Source: Gautieria morchelliformis (lineage: Eukaryota > Basidiomycota > Agaricomycetes > Gomphales > Gomphaceae). Taken from it: a DNA stretch of 64,000 nucleotides. The first letter of the stretch is position 1. Every line of letters begins with the position of its first letter. Location: positions 124,001 through 188,000 of the forward strand of contig WHVA01000067.1 in assembly GCA_015179125.1 (NCBI GenBank). Direction: 5' to 3'. Below the pieces are notes generated by a model. That model saw nothing but the letters and a program-made list of their open reading frames with translations. It was not told the DNA's origin and searched no databases. The position numbers and the translations under genes were made by a program. Positions 9,464 to 21,553 of the stretch are shown one piece after another.

Positions 9464-12400
9464 TTATCTTTGGGGTTCTGGACCCTTGGTATTATGAGTA
9501 GACGCTCTGCCTGCTGTCCAGTCGAAGAGAGTTTGCCTGGAAGGTTCTGTGAAGTTCTGAAATCTCTGGAAGGGGAGGGACATGTATGTGGCTGCTGAGA
9601 TACGCTGAGGTGCCTCTGGGTTCTGCCAGTGAAATTCCTTCACGAGTCGCTTTGCCCCAGAGACATCTTTCGCTGGTAGCCAGAGATCGTCAGCAGCTCC
9701 ATAGCCCTTCCAGCGCACGAGATACTCCAACCTTCCACGGAACATCCTGCTGTCTAGAATCCTTTCAACTTCATATTCTTCGGCTCCATCCCGTATGACA
9801 GGGGGGGGTGGTGGAGGGGCATGACGTTCAAGAATTGGGTCATCTTCATATGGCCGAAGCAGGACGACAGAGAACACTGGATGTGTGCGACCAAAGGATG
9901 CAGGAAGATTTAGACCATAGGCATTTCGTGAGACCACCTTATTAACAGTGTAGGGGCCTAGCCACTTGTGGTCTAGCTTCTTCATTGGGCGAGTGGTTGT
10001 GATGTTTTGTGCATTGAGCCAGACCTTGTCACCAAGCTTATAAACTGGGGCTGCTTTATGGTGCACGTCATAGAAGCGTGCCATGTCCTCTGCTGCCTTG
10101 GACAGGGCTGAACGAGCTTCTCTTGTGGCCGCTTCCATCCGCGTTGTGAACTCATCCAGGGCCTCAAGTCGAGTTTCCCGGAGTGGTTCCAGTCCCAGCC
10201 TTGGATGTTGGCCACTGTCCAACATGAAGGGTGTAGTCTGGGTTGAGGCATGGATTCGGTTGTTATAGGCAAACTCGGCCAAGGATATCCATTCAAACCA
10301 ATCATCCTGACGCTGGTTGATGAATAGTCGAAGGTATTGCTCAATCTCCTGATTAACCCTTTCAGTCTGTCCATCAGTTTGGGGGTGATAAGCAGTAGAG
10401 GCAGCGACTTTGACACCAAGAAGTTTGTTCAGTTCACGCATGAACTGGGAGATGAACTGTGTGCCTCGATCACTGATGATTTCTTCAGGGAGCCCATGAA
10501 GTTTCCAAACATGATCACGGAAGAGTCGGGCAACTCCCACCGAAGTTACATCTGAAGTGGTGGGAATGACATGTGCACGCTTTGAGAGGCGATCGATGAC
10601 AACAAGGAGAGCATCATAGCCATGACTGGTAGGCAGTTCTACAATCAAGTCAACAGACATAACCTGCCACCTACGGTCTGGGATACGGTTTGGTAGAAGC
10701 TTGCCAATGGGAGAAGCAGGGAAGGTTTTTGTCCGGTTGCACAGGTCACAGGCCTTCACGTATTTTGCAATGTAACGTCCCATCCCAGGCCACCAGTAAC
10801 TCCGAGCAACTAGTTCAGTGGTTCTCCAACGACCAGGGTGACCGGTGAGAGGCATGTCATGGTGCGCTTTCACTATGTCATGTCGTAGTTTTGCATCAAG
10901 CGGCACGTACACTTTGTTGTGATAGAGGACAAGCCCATCCTGTTCAGACCACTCTTTCCTCGTAAATTTCCAGAGGAGCCCAGTTCTTTGAGAGCCTTGA
11001 CAACCTTTTCATCCCGGTCCACACAGTTCCTTACTCGATTGAGGAAAGCATCACCTTCACCTGGGACTAACTGTGCACCAGCCTCTGGAGGATTCACCTT
11101 GATGTGGAACAAGTCAGGGGTAAGTAAGACTTGATTTTGGTTGTCTTCCTCCCCCCGCTTATGATCCACGCGTCGTGAGAGTGCATCAGGCTTGGCTGAA
11201 TGACGACCAGGACGATGGATCAGCTCAAAATCAAAGCGAGAGAGGTAGAGTGACCAGCGTGCTTGACGACGGTTCAGGTTTTGTGCAGTGCGGAAGTAGG
11301 TGAGATTCTGATGGTCATTGAGAATCTCAATCTTGTGCTTGTTCCCTCTAAGATGTGGCACCATTCCTCTAATCCCCGAATCACAGAAAGAAGCTCCTTG
11401 TCATGGATGGCATAGTTGCGTTCAGCATCATTGAGGCTTTTGGAGACAAGCCCCACAGGCTGCCATTTCCATCATCACATATCTGGGACAGTACTGCTCC
11501 TGTGGCATAGGCTGAGGCATCTGTTTCAAGATGGAAATGTTTGTCTTGATCAGGGAGGACAAGGATCGGTGTTGAGGTGATGAGGAGTTTGAGCTTGTCG
11601 AAGGACGCTTGCTCTGGGCCATTTGGATCCCAAGACCATTGGGCATCCTGTTTTGTCAACTGGTTGAGGGGCTTTGCAATGTGTGAGAAGTCTTCCACAA
11701 ATCTACGGTAGAAGTTGATGAAACCAAGGAATGATTTGACTTCAGTGACGTTACATGGTATTGGCCAGTCCCGCACCCCTGCAACCTTGACTGGGTCCAT
11801 GGCAACCTGTCCTTGAGAGAGGATGAGGCCGAGATACTCCACCTCTAGTTGCTCAAATAGGCATTTTTCAGGTTTGAGGTACAGGTTGTTGGCCCGGAGG
11901 ATTTCAAGGACACGTCGTACAATCCTACGATGTTCTTCAAGCGACTCTGTGAAGATGAGAATGTCGTCCATGAACACCACCACAACCCCTTCATCGATGA
12001 GACTCTTGAAGATGTCATTCATCATCGTCTGGAAGGTTGCTGGGCTGTTCGTGAGTCCAAAGAACATGACTAGAGGTTCATACAGGCCCCTATTTGTCCG
12101 AAAGGCTGCCTTCCACTCATCTCCCTCTTTTATGCGTACATTATTATATCCCCAGCGAATGTCAAGCTTTGTGAAGTATTTAGCCCTTCCAGCAGCAATC
12201 TTATTCATGATGTCTGGAACAAGGGGAAAGGATAGGCATTCTTGATTGTTATATCATTGAGCTTCCGGTAGTCTTGCACAAATCTAAGACTGCCGTCCTT
12301 TTTCTTCACAAAGAAGACTGGAGATGCCATAGGTGACTTGGAGGGACGGATACGATGGCTCTTCAGGTTCTCCTCAAGGAAGTTATCCAGTTCCCTTTGC

Positions 12401-13367
12401 TCAACCGGTGACATTGGGTAAACCTTTGTGCTGAAGGGTTGTGCACCTGGAGTGAGCTCAATTGCATGGTCCCAGGGCTTTCGAGGAGGCAGTTGGTCAA
12501 ATGACTCCTTAGAAAACACATCCTTGAACTCCTGGTATGGTTTAGGGACAAGGTCCTCGAAGGATCTGACTGGTGCAGACTTGCTGGCCCGTTCAGCAAG
12601 CTGTTGGGAGACAGTCCAGCCTGCGCCAATCATTTCAGGACTCTCATTCACAAAGATGACAAAGGTCCTGTCTCCTTCCTCAAGTAGGGAGCGGGTGTGC
12701 TGTATGGGAACCTCCTCTTGATCTACACTCTCTTCTGGAACAGTTTCGACTGTGGGCCCTCTGACAACAGGTCTGCCCCCACATGACTTGGGACAGCGTG
12801 TCATCTTCACATCTCCTATACGCAGTCAACTTCTGGGTTGTGTTCAACAAGCCATGTGTGACCAAGAATGATGGCAAGTCGTCCAAGGCTCGTGACAGAG
12901 AATGTGGCACGTTCCGTATGATCCCCAAAGGTGCAAATGAGGTCGACTTCTTCCTTGATTGAGCCAGCCTCATTTGGGGTACCATCAATATTGTAGACGG
13001 GGATGGCACGGGGTAGGGGGCGGGTCCGAAGCTGTGTTCCCTCACAAACTCCATATCGATGAACATCCCTGTAGCACCACTGTCAAGGAGGGAGTCAATT
13101 GCAAGTGGATGCCCTGTGTCAACGGAGTGGACTTTGAGAGGTACTTTGGTGCATCGGCGGAGGTCAGCAGTACGGACATATAGAGGGACTGGAAGGTTTG
13201 CATTAGCAACTGGAGCGATGGGTTGGGTTTTGGCATGGCTGGTTTGGTTTCAGTTCGATCAGGGATAGGAGAAGGATGCATCATATCGCCTGTGATCCCT
13301 ATTGTACATGTTTCGAGAACTGAAAACCGATTCGTCGAGCGGGGCATGTCTTTCACCGCTGACTGGC
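9464..13367 (-). pseudogene. pol: Chromovirus pol: protease, reverse transcriptase, RNase H, integrase-chromodomain
   Basis: Minus-strand order: aspartic protease with LLDSGATGMFID (about 13100-13040), RT with [16 protein letters not shown] and the catalytic FMDD box (about 12000-11960), RNase H with the start ETDAS, IN with an HHCC-type zinc region (HHDMPLTGH ... CDLC), the core VDLIVELP ... DRGTQFIS ... EFAYNNRIHAS, and a C-terminal chromodomain (EEYEVERILDS to LWLPAKDVSG), stop at 9464. Six frame changes occur near 13031, 12822, 12224, 11452, 11345 and 10968. Each is repaired by adding one base to a short homopolymer, so each is a -1 deletion. Frames are otherwise free of stops. As read, it cannot make a full polyprotein. 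Confidence 0.9.
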
Positions 13368-14474
13368 CTAAAAACCCTTTCCTTCCTCTTGGACAGGGGC
13401 TTCCACCTTCTCTTTGCGTTCCTCTATCGCCGCTGCTACAGATTTAGAGACAATTGCTGCAATGTCTGCCTCTGTGAGGTTTGCACGGATTCGTGGCTTG
13501 CGAGGTTCAGGACAGTCTGGTGAAATGTGACCAGGTCTCTTACAGTTGTAGCAGGTTCGTGTTTCGGTGCGGCGGCGGGATGAGTCAATGTCCATAGGTG
13601 TCGCGTTACTGGGTGATGCTGTGGCAACAGGAGCCATAGCAGGAGTGTGGAGTGGTCGGGCAGGAGGAGGGCGATTAGGGACATGAGGTGTCTGTGCCTT
13701 CCTGACCTCTAACAGACGGCGATGATTGCGGTCAATCTGACAGGCTGCTTCCTTCCAGGCTTTGAGGTTGGATGGAAGAAAGGGCTGGGCGTGGATCTTG
13801 TCAAGGATACCTGCTGGAAGGCCACGAGCATAGGCATCCTCGAGTGCCTCATCATTAAAGCCTGTCCTGCCTGCCAGGATCTCAAATTGAGCCGTGTATT
13901 CATCTGCCGACATTCCTGACGCCATCCTAAGGTCATGCAGCTTAGTGCGAGCCGTTCTGGCACGATCTGGGTCACCAAAGGCCTCCTCCACACGTTTAAT
14001 AAAGCCCTCCAGAGTGGATATAGAGGAGGTGCCATCAATGACAGCCTGTGTCTCGTTGTGTGCCCATATCTCCGCAGAGCCTCCCGTCATGAAGGAAAGA
14101 GCGTATAGGATCTTTGTGCGTTCATCTGGGAAGGATGCTGGCTGGACAGCGATGGACAACTTGATAGACCTGATAAACCCTTCAGTCTCTGCACGGTCTC
14201 CATTGAACTTCTCCGGTTCTGCTGCTTTGATAGAGCGAGTAGATGGAGGGACACTGTGAGGTACTGAGGGTGCAAGGGCTTGAGCAGCAGCAACAGCAGC
14301 GTTGGTGGCAGCATTGGCTAAGTGGTCGTGAACGTTAGCAATCTGATTCTGCAGTTCCTGATTCTGCAGTTGAAGTTGCTGCAACTGCTGTGCTTGGCTG
14401 GAAAGGAGGCCTCGAAGAAATGGCCCATGGTCACCCAGGGCATCCCAGTATGCGTCTGGGAGTTGGTCTGCCAT
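13368..14474 (-). CDS. gag: Chromovirus Gag
   Basis: A single 368-residue ORF starting MADQLPDAYWDALGD. It has a Gln/Leu-rich coiled-coil-like N-terminus (LSSQAQQLQQLQLQNQ), a retrotransposon Gag core (EPEKFNGDRAETEGFI, and WAHNETQ), and a C-terminal CCHC zinc knuckle CYNCKRPGHISPDC. Such proteins form the particle and bind element RNA. It lies directly behind the 5' LTR and is intact. Confidence 0.9.
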   Translation of the reverse strand: MADQLPDAYWDALGDHGPFLRGLLSSQAQQLQQLQLQNQELQNQIANVHDHLANAATNAAVAAAQALAPSVPHSVPPSTRSIKAAEPEKFNGDRAETEGFIRSIKLSIAVQPASFPDERTKILYALSFMTGGSAEIWAHNETQAVIDGTSSISTLEGFIKRVEEAFGDPDRARTARTKLHDLRMASGMSADEYTAQFEILAGRTGFNDEALEDAYARGLPAGILDKIHAQPFLPSNLKAWKEAACQIDRNHRRLLEVRKAQTPHVPNRPPPARPLHTPAMAPVATASPSNATPMDIDSSRRRTETRTCYNCKRPGHISPDCPEPRKPRIRANLTEADIAAIVSKSVAAAIEERKEKVEAPVQEEGKGF

Positions 14475-14534
14475 AGGCTGAGATGAAGGCTAGTTAAGAA
14501 AAGTGTGTGGGGTCGTCCTATGAGCTTGATCTTC

Positions 14535-14896
14535 TGTGAGGGCAACACTAATGACGAAGCCACAACCAAAGATACTCAAGGAGATAAGAGCCGATACTAG
14601 GACAATGACCAACTGTGTAGTGGGTATCCTCAGTTTATAACTCTACCAACGATAGATACATGGGGACTTGCCTGTGTAGTGGGTATCCTCAGAGATCAAG
14701 CTGAGGAAACACCACCACACGGGCTACAGTCTTATAGCGCTGGCAAGGCTTACATAATAGGGGAGATGGAAACTTGTAGAAGGTTACGGAAAGTGACGGA
14801 AAGTGACATGTGACAGAAAGTGACATGTGACAGAAGGTGACGGAAACTCATGGAAGGAAGTAGAAACTTGTGGAAGGAAACACGTGAACCCTGACA
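14535..14896 (-). repeat. 5' LTR of chromovirus copy 2
   Basis: It matches 8341-8749 but has fewer copies of the short GTGACGGAA-type unit. No standard tRNA primer-binding site was recognised in the bases next to it inside the element. Confidence 0.9.
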
Positions 14897-15789
14897 CTGA
14901 TCTAGGGGAGATCAGTCAGTTCCTTGGTCTACATGTGACTCGAAACCGTCCGAAGAGATCACTTACCATCAACCAATCACACTATATTGAACGCATGCTG
15001 ACGTGTTTCGACATGTCTGGCTGCAAACCCAATTACACCCCACTCACTACAGGGACGCAGCTGGTCGCAAACATCAAGAGGGACTCAGATGTGTCCTTCA
15101 CCTCCAAGTACCAACAGATCGTCGGGTCGCTCATGTACGCCATGCTAGGCTCTCCACCCGACATCTGTTTCGCTGTCAACTGCCTCTCTCAATTCGGTTC
15201 TAAGCCTGCCCAAGAGCATCTCTTTGCTGCACAGCATGTACTCCGTTACCTATCCACTACACAAAATGTCATGCTGACATATGGATCGAATGATTCTGCC
15301 GAATTGGTCGGGTACAGCGACTCTGACTAGGCCTCAGATACCGACAACCGCCGCTCAACCACTGGCTACACCTTCATCCTCGCTGGGGGCGCCATTGCTT
15401 GGGCCACGCAGAAGCAACACACACCAGCACTCTCATCCACTGAAGCTGAGTACATGGCTCTTTGTGAATGTGCAAAACATGCGCAGTGGACACTTTCCTT
15501 CTTAAAACAACTCGACTTCACCATTGACCTCCCACTGGAAATTTTTTGCGATTCCTCTGGAGCAAAAGAAATCGCAGCTAACAGCGTCTTTCACAAGCGG
15601 ACCAAGCACATAGATATTCATTATCACTATATTCGGGAATTGATCAACAGCCGCACAATCAATATCCTACCCGTTTCATCAAAGGAAAATATCACTGATC
15701 TTCTGACAAAATCTTTGCCTCAGACCCAACACCAGTACCTCGCGAAGAATTTTGGTCTTGTTGATAGCTCAAGTACGGGAGAGTGTTGA
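14897..15789 (+). pseudogene. Ty1/copia RT C-terminus and RNase H, truncated
   Basis: Plus-strand reading opens inside a copia RT (FLGLHVTRN, then SLMYAMLGSPPDICFAV) and continues into RNase H (STEAEYMALCECAKHAQW, CDSSGAKEIAAN, RTKHIDIHYHYIREL) and the end TDLLTKSLP. The tryptophan expected after YSDSD is a TAG at 15328-15330. The 5' part is missing because the chromovirus LTR abuts it at 14896. The stop TGA at 15787-15789 overlaps the start of the copia LTR. Confidence 0.85.
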
Positions 15790-16085
15790 AAAACCAGTCA
15801 TACTTGACCGATCACCGAGATCACCGACCCTTTGTCCACTTAGCGCATTGTCCCTTGCCACAGCCCCTTTTGTATCTTCACCCCATTGTTCTACCCTATT
15901 GTTCTATTCCTCTTTTAGAGTACAAAAGGTCACTCTAGCTAGTATAAGTAGAGCCCCGATTGTACGACGACCTCTCAGCTTCTCCTGACTTCGTCTTAGG
16001 TATTTAGTCCTTTCTACTAATAGTAATAGCTTCTCCTGACGTCGTCTTAGCCTTAGAGTCTCTGTCTCAGACCTCTGCGCCTACA
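15784..16085 (+). repeat. 3' LTR of the truncated copia element
   Basis: It starts TGTTGAAAAACC immediately at the end of the copia reading frame and most likely ends CCTACA at 16085, where a second repeat begins. Inside are two copies of an AGCTTCTCCTGACKTCGTCTTAG motif (about 15976 and 16028). The end is inferred from the TG...CA rule because the 5' LTR is absent. Confidence 0.6.
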
Positions 16086-16454
16086 GTCCTAGCCCGAGCC
16101 GGGACGCTAAAAAGATGAAGACAGGACGGGACAAGCCACGGCGCTGAGGCCGTCCTGGGATCGAGCCGGAGCGGCTACCGCGAGACAGCAGCAACAGATG
16201 CAATACGTCACATGGTCCAGCAAATCACCCTTTTTGGTCATCACCGAAAATTGCAGCTCCCACTCGTCACACGATTTTCCCCACACTGACAATTTCTGCG
16301 TGCTCACTCGATTTTCTCTTCCTGCATACAGCTTGTCGATGCGTACACGCCTCCACGGGGTCACAGACTCTAGGTTTTCCGGCACTCGTTTGTATTATTG
16401 CATTTTCGATTTACGCTGATGCTCTCCCACTCGATTTTCTACACCTGCACACAC
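16086..16454 (+). repeat. 369-bp dispersed repeat, copy A
   Basis: It is collinear without gaps with 21952-22320. By eye the copies differ at about seven positions; six are transitions, five of them at sites that are CpG in copy B and TpG or CpA here. Neither copy has a convincing coding role. The family is not recognised. Confidence 0.8.
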
Positions 16455-18590
16455 CACCGCGTTTTAGGCCAAAAAATCGCCTGGCCACTTTTGTATCAAT
16501 TTTCAAATAATATCCAACTTTCATCCAGAAGTCACATCGGGGTGTCATCGGGTTTATCCTTGGATGAAATTTGAAATATCTCGTGTGAAAAGTGGTGAGC
16601 TGAGCTCAAGCTCGCGCTACGTAGCTATAAGCAATATTTCTATAGTGCACCTGTGTCAGGTTTTGACTTAGGCTCGTCGCGGCAGCACAAGGCGCAGCGG
16701 AGTTCTGCCACAGTCACGTGAGCACGCCACTTCCTTATCTGACTCACTCTCGGACCAGCAAATTCCACCTGTTAGTCAGTTCACACTTGATGGCTTTGAA
16801 CCGCTTTCTGCTCTGTTCTCTTGGCCTAATTCTCCGAGCACCTCAACTCATTTTTACCATGCACTCAGCTATTCCCTTTTTGTGAACCAGGTGACAAACA
16901 AGATGTCCCTAACCCAGCTCTAGCTATAGTACCACTGTTGTTCTCTGAACACCCCATTTTTTGACAGGCATACATGCGTGCCTCGAAGCACGGGTCATAT
17001 CTCAAGTGCGTCGCTCTCACCTGCCTACTCTACTCATCTGAGATCGTCCGTGCGTGCAGCTTCCACTTTACCGTGTTTGCGCTCATGCAGACGGTCCTGC
17101 AATACCTCCGCACCTTCATCCTCGCCTTGCTACCTCCCGCCCTGCCCAGCGCCCTGCCTGGCGCACGCCCACGCTCATCATCCTCGCCGCTGCATTCTTC
17201 ACCGGTGTGTGGCGGACCGTCGATGGCCTGAACCCATTCCAAGACAAGCGGGTGCGCAGCTGGGTGCGCTGCGCTGCCCCCTCCTATCTGACGCATATCC
17301 CCACACAGACGCACACATATACCTACACCGTGTGTCTGGCGCTCCTCCTCCCCTTCTCCTCCACCAACTCCCTGCACACTCCGTGCTCTGCCTAATCGTC
17401 GATGATCATGTCGATGGTAAGTGCGTTAACCTCAGCGTTTTTTAGACAAGCACGAGAAAAACTTACTCCTTTGTCTTTTATTTGTTTAGCAACGTCTTTA
17501 TGCCACCTCTTTGCTTCTCGAAGGTGAGATTGAAATTAGGTCGAAAATATTGATCGTTGGTTGGGGTTTTAGAAGACGTATCTGGCACCCAGTAGCCACG
17601 CAATATCGGATCCTTAAGCTTTTCCGATCGCTCCTCAACACCCATGAGGCCATAGAAAGCCGCGCGTATGAAATTCTATTACTCATAGTGCAAGCCCGCA
17701 GATGGATGTAGGCTAGGATTAGCTTTCTTTGGAGGTGGAGTCCTTTGTCTACCGTCTGTATCCTGATCTGACACGACTTCTTGTCTGTGTTCGTCGTGGC
17801 ACTCTTGCTCGACGTGAAGATGAGGGCATTGTGAAAGCAATGCGTAACTGTGAGTGCTACCGAACAGGTATTCGCATTACTAATTTGGACATGACATCTA
17901 GTACTCTAAATATCAGTGCGACGTTTGATCGCTGCATGAAAGGTGGCGCTTGAGGGGCCGTGAGTCGAGAAATGATGCCAGTGTAGCCTCAGCTATATAT
18001 CATAGGGAAAGGATTACTGGGCCATTTCTTGTTATATACCTCTTTCTATCAATTTTTCTTACAATTATTGAGGCTGCAGCTGGCTGCCTAGCCGGGTAAT
18101 AGCACTGGTGATAATTTCTTGTGTGGAGAGAATCTAGCTGAAATCTTGGATGGAATTTGGGTTACATGCCGTTTTTATTTGGACAGAAGGTCAAATCTCG
18201 CGAGCGCATAATTTGGGTACTATTCGGATTACTTTCCGATAATTTTTGGAATTACACCGAGATATCGGCCACCCAAAATTTAAAGTGAAGCGCGGTGCCT
18301 GTGGGAGGGCCGGACTCGGAGGTCATTGCGGAGAGACTTTTGGTGTAGCTTGTTGATGCAAATAATTATCTGCTCGAAATGCTAGAAGGAGATGGTGGCA
18401 GCGGAGAGAGCTCTTCCAGAGGAAGGCGAATTTCCCTTTTATTTAACAGCATAGCTAATCAGCTTGTTACAGTAATCAGCCTCATAGCGTCGGTCAGCGT
18501 CCACCAGATTATGTAATGCCACTTAGAATAATAGTTAAGCCACAGCACCGGTCCTAAGAGAGATCTGCACCAGATCAGCTCGTCATCCAA
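16455..18590. other. Stretch without a recognisable gene
   Basis: There are short open frames on both strands (for example 16974-17445 and 17729-17953) but none shows a known motif, and they change frame often. GTAAGT-like donors are present near 17417. It may contain decayed host sequence between repeats; nothing more can be supported. Confidence 0.4.
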
Positions 18591-18882
18591 AGCCCTCTCC
18601 AAACATAAGTAGGGCCGCAACAATGGCTCAAAGCGGACTGCGGTGAAGCGAAGCCGCGCAGAGATCCAAGCGGTGAGCCCTTTCTCCGCGCGCCCTTTGA
18701 GCTAACGCTCAGATCTGCCCAACCACACACAGCTTTACCACATCCGTTGAGCCGGTGCGAGTCCAGACTGGAATCCCCTTCAGCGAGTTCCCGCTCTGGC
18801 AGGCCCGAGTTTGTGCTAGGCCTTCCTTCCCTGAGCAAGTGAGACCAACTGTCTGACCAAGTGAGTTGGCTTAATTATATAC
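18591..18882 (+). repeat. About 290-bp direct repeat, copy 1
   Basis: It matches 19276-19573 in the same orientation with moderate divergence. Landmarks are CTCCAAACATAAGTAGGG, GAGCTAACGCTCAGATCTGCCC and GGAATCCCCTTCAGCGAGTTCCCGC. Translations of the minus strand of both copies stay similar (GARRKGSPLGSLRGF against GARRMGSPLGSLHGF), but no gene is clear. It lies upstream of the MFS gene. Confidence 0.7.
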
Positions 18883-19275
18883 GCTATGAACAGAACGCCA
18901 AGATGCTGATTGATGTTTCAAGGTATGCAAATCGTAGCTGTTGCGCCCGTCCCCGACCCGTTAATAGCGCGGGATATAAAAAGAGCGCAGCCCAAAATAA
19001 CGACGCAGGGGCCGAGATAATGATGACAGTCAACCAAAAAGAGTGAACCCGTGACCGGGATAGTAACTGATAATGCAGGGATATTAAAAAAAGGGTAAAG
19101 CGTTTCATACAACAATAACCTTAAAGGTCGGTATCCTTCGACGTCGCTGCTATTTCGGCCTCGGGTGTATTACGTAATCACAGGGTGCATCCGAGAGAGA
19201 TGCTTTAAGATACTACTAGCCCCCGAAGGTAAAGATCTGTATGAAACTATTATCAGAGCGGAAACGGTCTTGCGC

Positions 19276-19573
19276 GCCCTCTAGCTCCAAACACAAGTAG
19301 GGCGGCAGCAATCGTACTGTACAAAACGGACTGCGGTGGAGCAAAGCCGTGCAGAGAGCCCAGCGGCGAGCCCATCCTCCGCGCACCCTCTGAGCTAACG
19401 TTCAGATCTGCCCAGATCTCCCCAATCACACACAGCTTCACCACAACACCCGTTGAGCCAGCGCAAGTCGAAACTGGAATCCCCTTCAACGAGTTCCCGC
19501 GCCCGCAGGCCAGAGTTTGTGCTAGGCCTGACTTGAGCAGATGACGACCAAGTGAGGTGGCTTACTTATATAT
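19276..19573 (+). repeat. About 290-bp direct repeat, copy 2
   Basis: This is the partner of 18591-18882, about 690 bases downstream and 230 bases before the MFS start codon, so it may lie in that gene's upstream region. The 390 bases between the copies (18883-19275) hold no recognisable gene. Confidence 0.7.
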
Positions 19574-19801
19574 GTCGTTTTCAACGGAATCCTGCTGCAT
19601 CATACCCTGACCCGACCTTTCATCCAGGGTCAGGCAAGAAACTGAAGTGCCCCTAGCCTCACCAGACCGAGGCCAATTTTGTTCCGAGCCCGACGAGCCC
19701 AGAAATCACTAACAACAACCAACTGTCCAAGACCATCGTATAAAGGAAGTATAGGCCTCCGCTTACCTGATTCGTCATCACCTCGAGACAGACTCTGCCA
19801 T

Positions 19802-21553
19802 ATGCACGCAAACCAATCGGAAACTCCTCTGACAACCGGCAAGGACACTGCAGAGCCTCGCGATGGCGGGGCAAGGGCATGGTGTACTGTCCTGGGCGGG
19901 TATGTGTGTTGATTCTCAGTATCTTATGCACAGGTTGAACCCAGCGTAGGTGGCTCGCGTTATTTGCAACATTCGGGTATGGGTCCTCCTATGGGGTGTA
20001 CCAGGATCTATACACTCGTGCGGGAACGTCGTCGACGTCGAATATAAGTTGGATCGGTTCTGTTAATCTATTTATCTTCATCGGCATGGGCCTCCCTGCC
20101 GGAACGCTGGTTGATAAGGGCTATTTCCGACACGTTATCCTGGTAGGATCTTTCATTTATATCTTCAGGTCTGTTCCCTTCTCTTTCATGTTCTCATTTA
20201 TTTATTGTTTGCATGCAGCCTTTTCGCGCTATCATTCGTACATCTCGATCGTTACTACCAAATTTTCCTATCGCAAGGTATCGGCATGGGTTTAGGTTCA
20301 GGTCTAATCTACTTGCCTTCCATGGTCGTACAAACTCATCACTGGGGGGCGGGGCGTGCCACGGCAATGGGTGTTGTGATCACTGGTGCGCCCGCCGTCT
20401 GGGAAAAAGACGTTTGTGCTCATGGATATCTAGGCTCCTCTGTTGGTGGCATTGTGTATCCTATCATGCTCAATCATCTTTTTAATGGCCCGGTCGGATT
20501 TGCCTGGGGAGTACGTGCATCGGCGTTCCTGAATTTAGGGTTGTTAATCATGGCAAACCTACTGATGAGCCCGCGACTTCCACCTGATCATAATCAACTC
20601 GAGAAGCCTAAGCCAAAGGTCCAACAAATCTTGCGAGATGTGCCTTTCATACTAGCGGTTATTGGGTAAGTATCGGGTATCAGCCAAGATTATGTCTCAT
20701 GGCATTGTCCTAGAGGGATCATAGTTACTTTGGGATTGTTCTTTCCCTGTGAGTCTTGAATGCTTCATAGACGTCATGGAATGGTTCTTCATCTGCCCGG
20801 AGATTTCTACTTGCAGCTTTATACAATTTTGCATGGTATATCCCCAAACTTCGCATTCTACACCGTCAGTGCCATATATTCTATTCCTGCCCTAATATTG
20901 ATTGTCTATGTGATGGACCAGCTTACAATTCAAAATGGCGCATCGATATTTGGAAGAATAATTCCTAATATTCTTGCCAACAAGGTTGGGCTCTTGAATA
21001 CCCTCACATTCATGTGTTTCGGGTCGGCTGTTTTGGCTTTTTCCCTATTTGGAGTCACAGACATCGGAGGAGTTACAATTTTTGCAATTTTATATGGATT
21101 CTTCTCCGGGGCAGGTCCGTGCTCCTTCTAGCATCCATGATTGACGTTGAGCGGAAAATCCAGTACTATCATTATTTTCTCCTGCCATTGCTTCTTTCGC
21201 TTCGGACGTGTCTGAAATGGGGTAATGACCGCATTACCTAGCTGGGCAATAGCAGGCTAAAGACACTGATATTCTTTTCAAGTGTACGATTGGGCCTTAC
21301 GTTCTTTGTGGCATCCATCGCCTACTTGATTGGTCCTCCCATCTCTGGTGCCTTGCTCACGAATCAATACCATTGGTCCAGGGCGATTATATTCAACGGC
21401 GTAAGTCGCCGGCCACCTCCTTGTGTTATTCGTATTCTTAACATCTGGGGGTGATGGCTATCTTCTGCACAGACTATCATGTTGGCTAGTCTACCGTTCC
21501 TCTTGGTATCGCGGTTTATGCAGGCGAGACGGAAAATGACCCCGCGTGTTTGA
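19802..21553 (+). CDS. MFS transporter, monocarboxylate transporter-like
   Basis: About ten exons join into one frame. Start MHANQSETPLTT, then GGARAWCTVLGG spliced to WLALFATFGYGSSYGVYQDLY, which is the first membrane segment and the family's N-terminal motif. Later parts: SWIGSVNLFIFIGMGLPAG, GIGMGLGSGLIYLPSM, ASAFLNLGLLIMANLL, FYLQLYTILHG, NGASIFGRIIPN (loop after the middle segment), ILYGFFSGA, and the last block GLTFFVASIAYLIGPPISG ending RRKMTPRV with a TGA at 21551. Typical splice sites include 19900, 20169, 20386, 20666 and 20749, with two weaker donors (GTCAGT, GTCCGT). Fungal members carry monocarboxylates or other small metabolites across membranes; the substrate cannot be told here. 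No break is evident. Confidence 0.82.

Larger units (their letters stand above)
8341..14896 (-). mobile_element. Full-length Ty3/gypsy chromovirus, copy 2
   Basis: Two LTRs (8341-8749 and 14535-14896) bound, in minus-strand order, gag, protease, reverse transcriptase, RNase H, integrase with chromodomain, and a separate accessory ORF. Domain order PR-RT-RH-IN defines Ty3/gypsy. The 5 bases next to the two ends (GTAAT on the left, CTGAT on the right) do not match, and the flanks are a KDZ gene on one side and a copia element on the other, so a simple insertion is not supported. Pol is interrupted by six single-base shifts, all in short homopolymers. Confidence 0.92.

Noticed and set aside
8341..14896. 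Simple inversion between the two chromovirus copies as the reason for missing target duplication
   Set aside because: An inversion predicts that swapped flanks would match as reverse complements; GGTTC (right of copy 1), GTAAT and CTGAT do not.
16974..17445. Overlapping open frames rich in Ala, Pro and Ser
   Set aside because: Three frames are open at once in a C-rich stretch and no motif or consistent splice pattern supports a gene.
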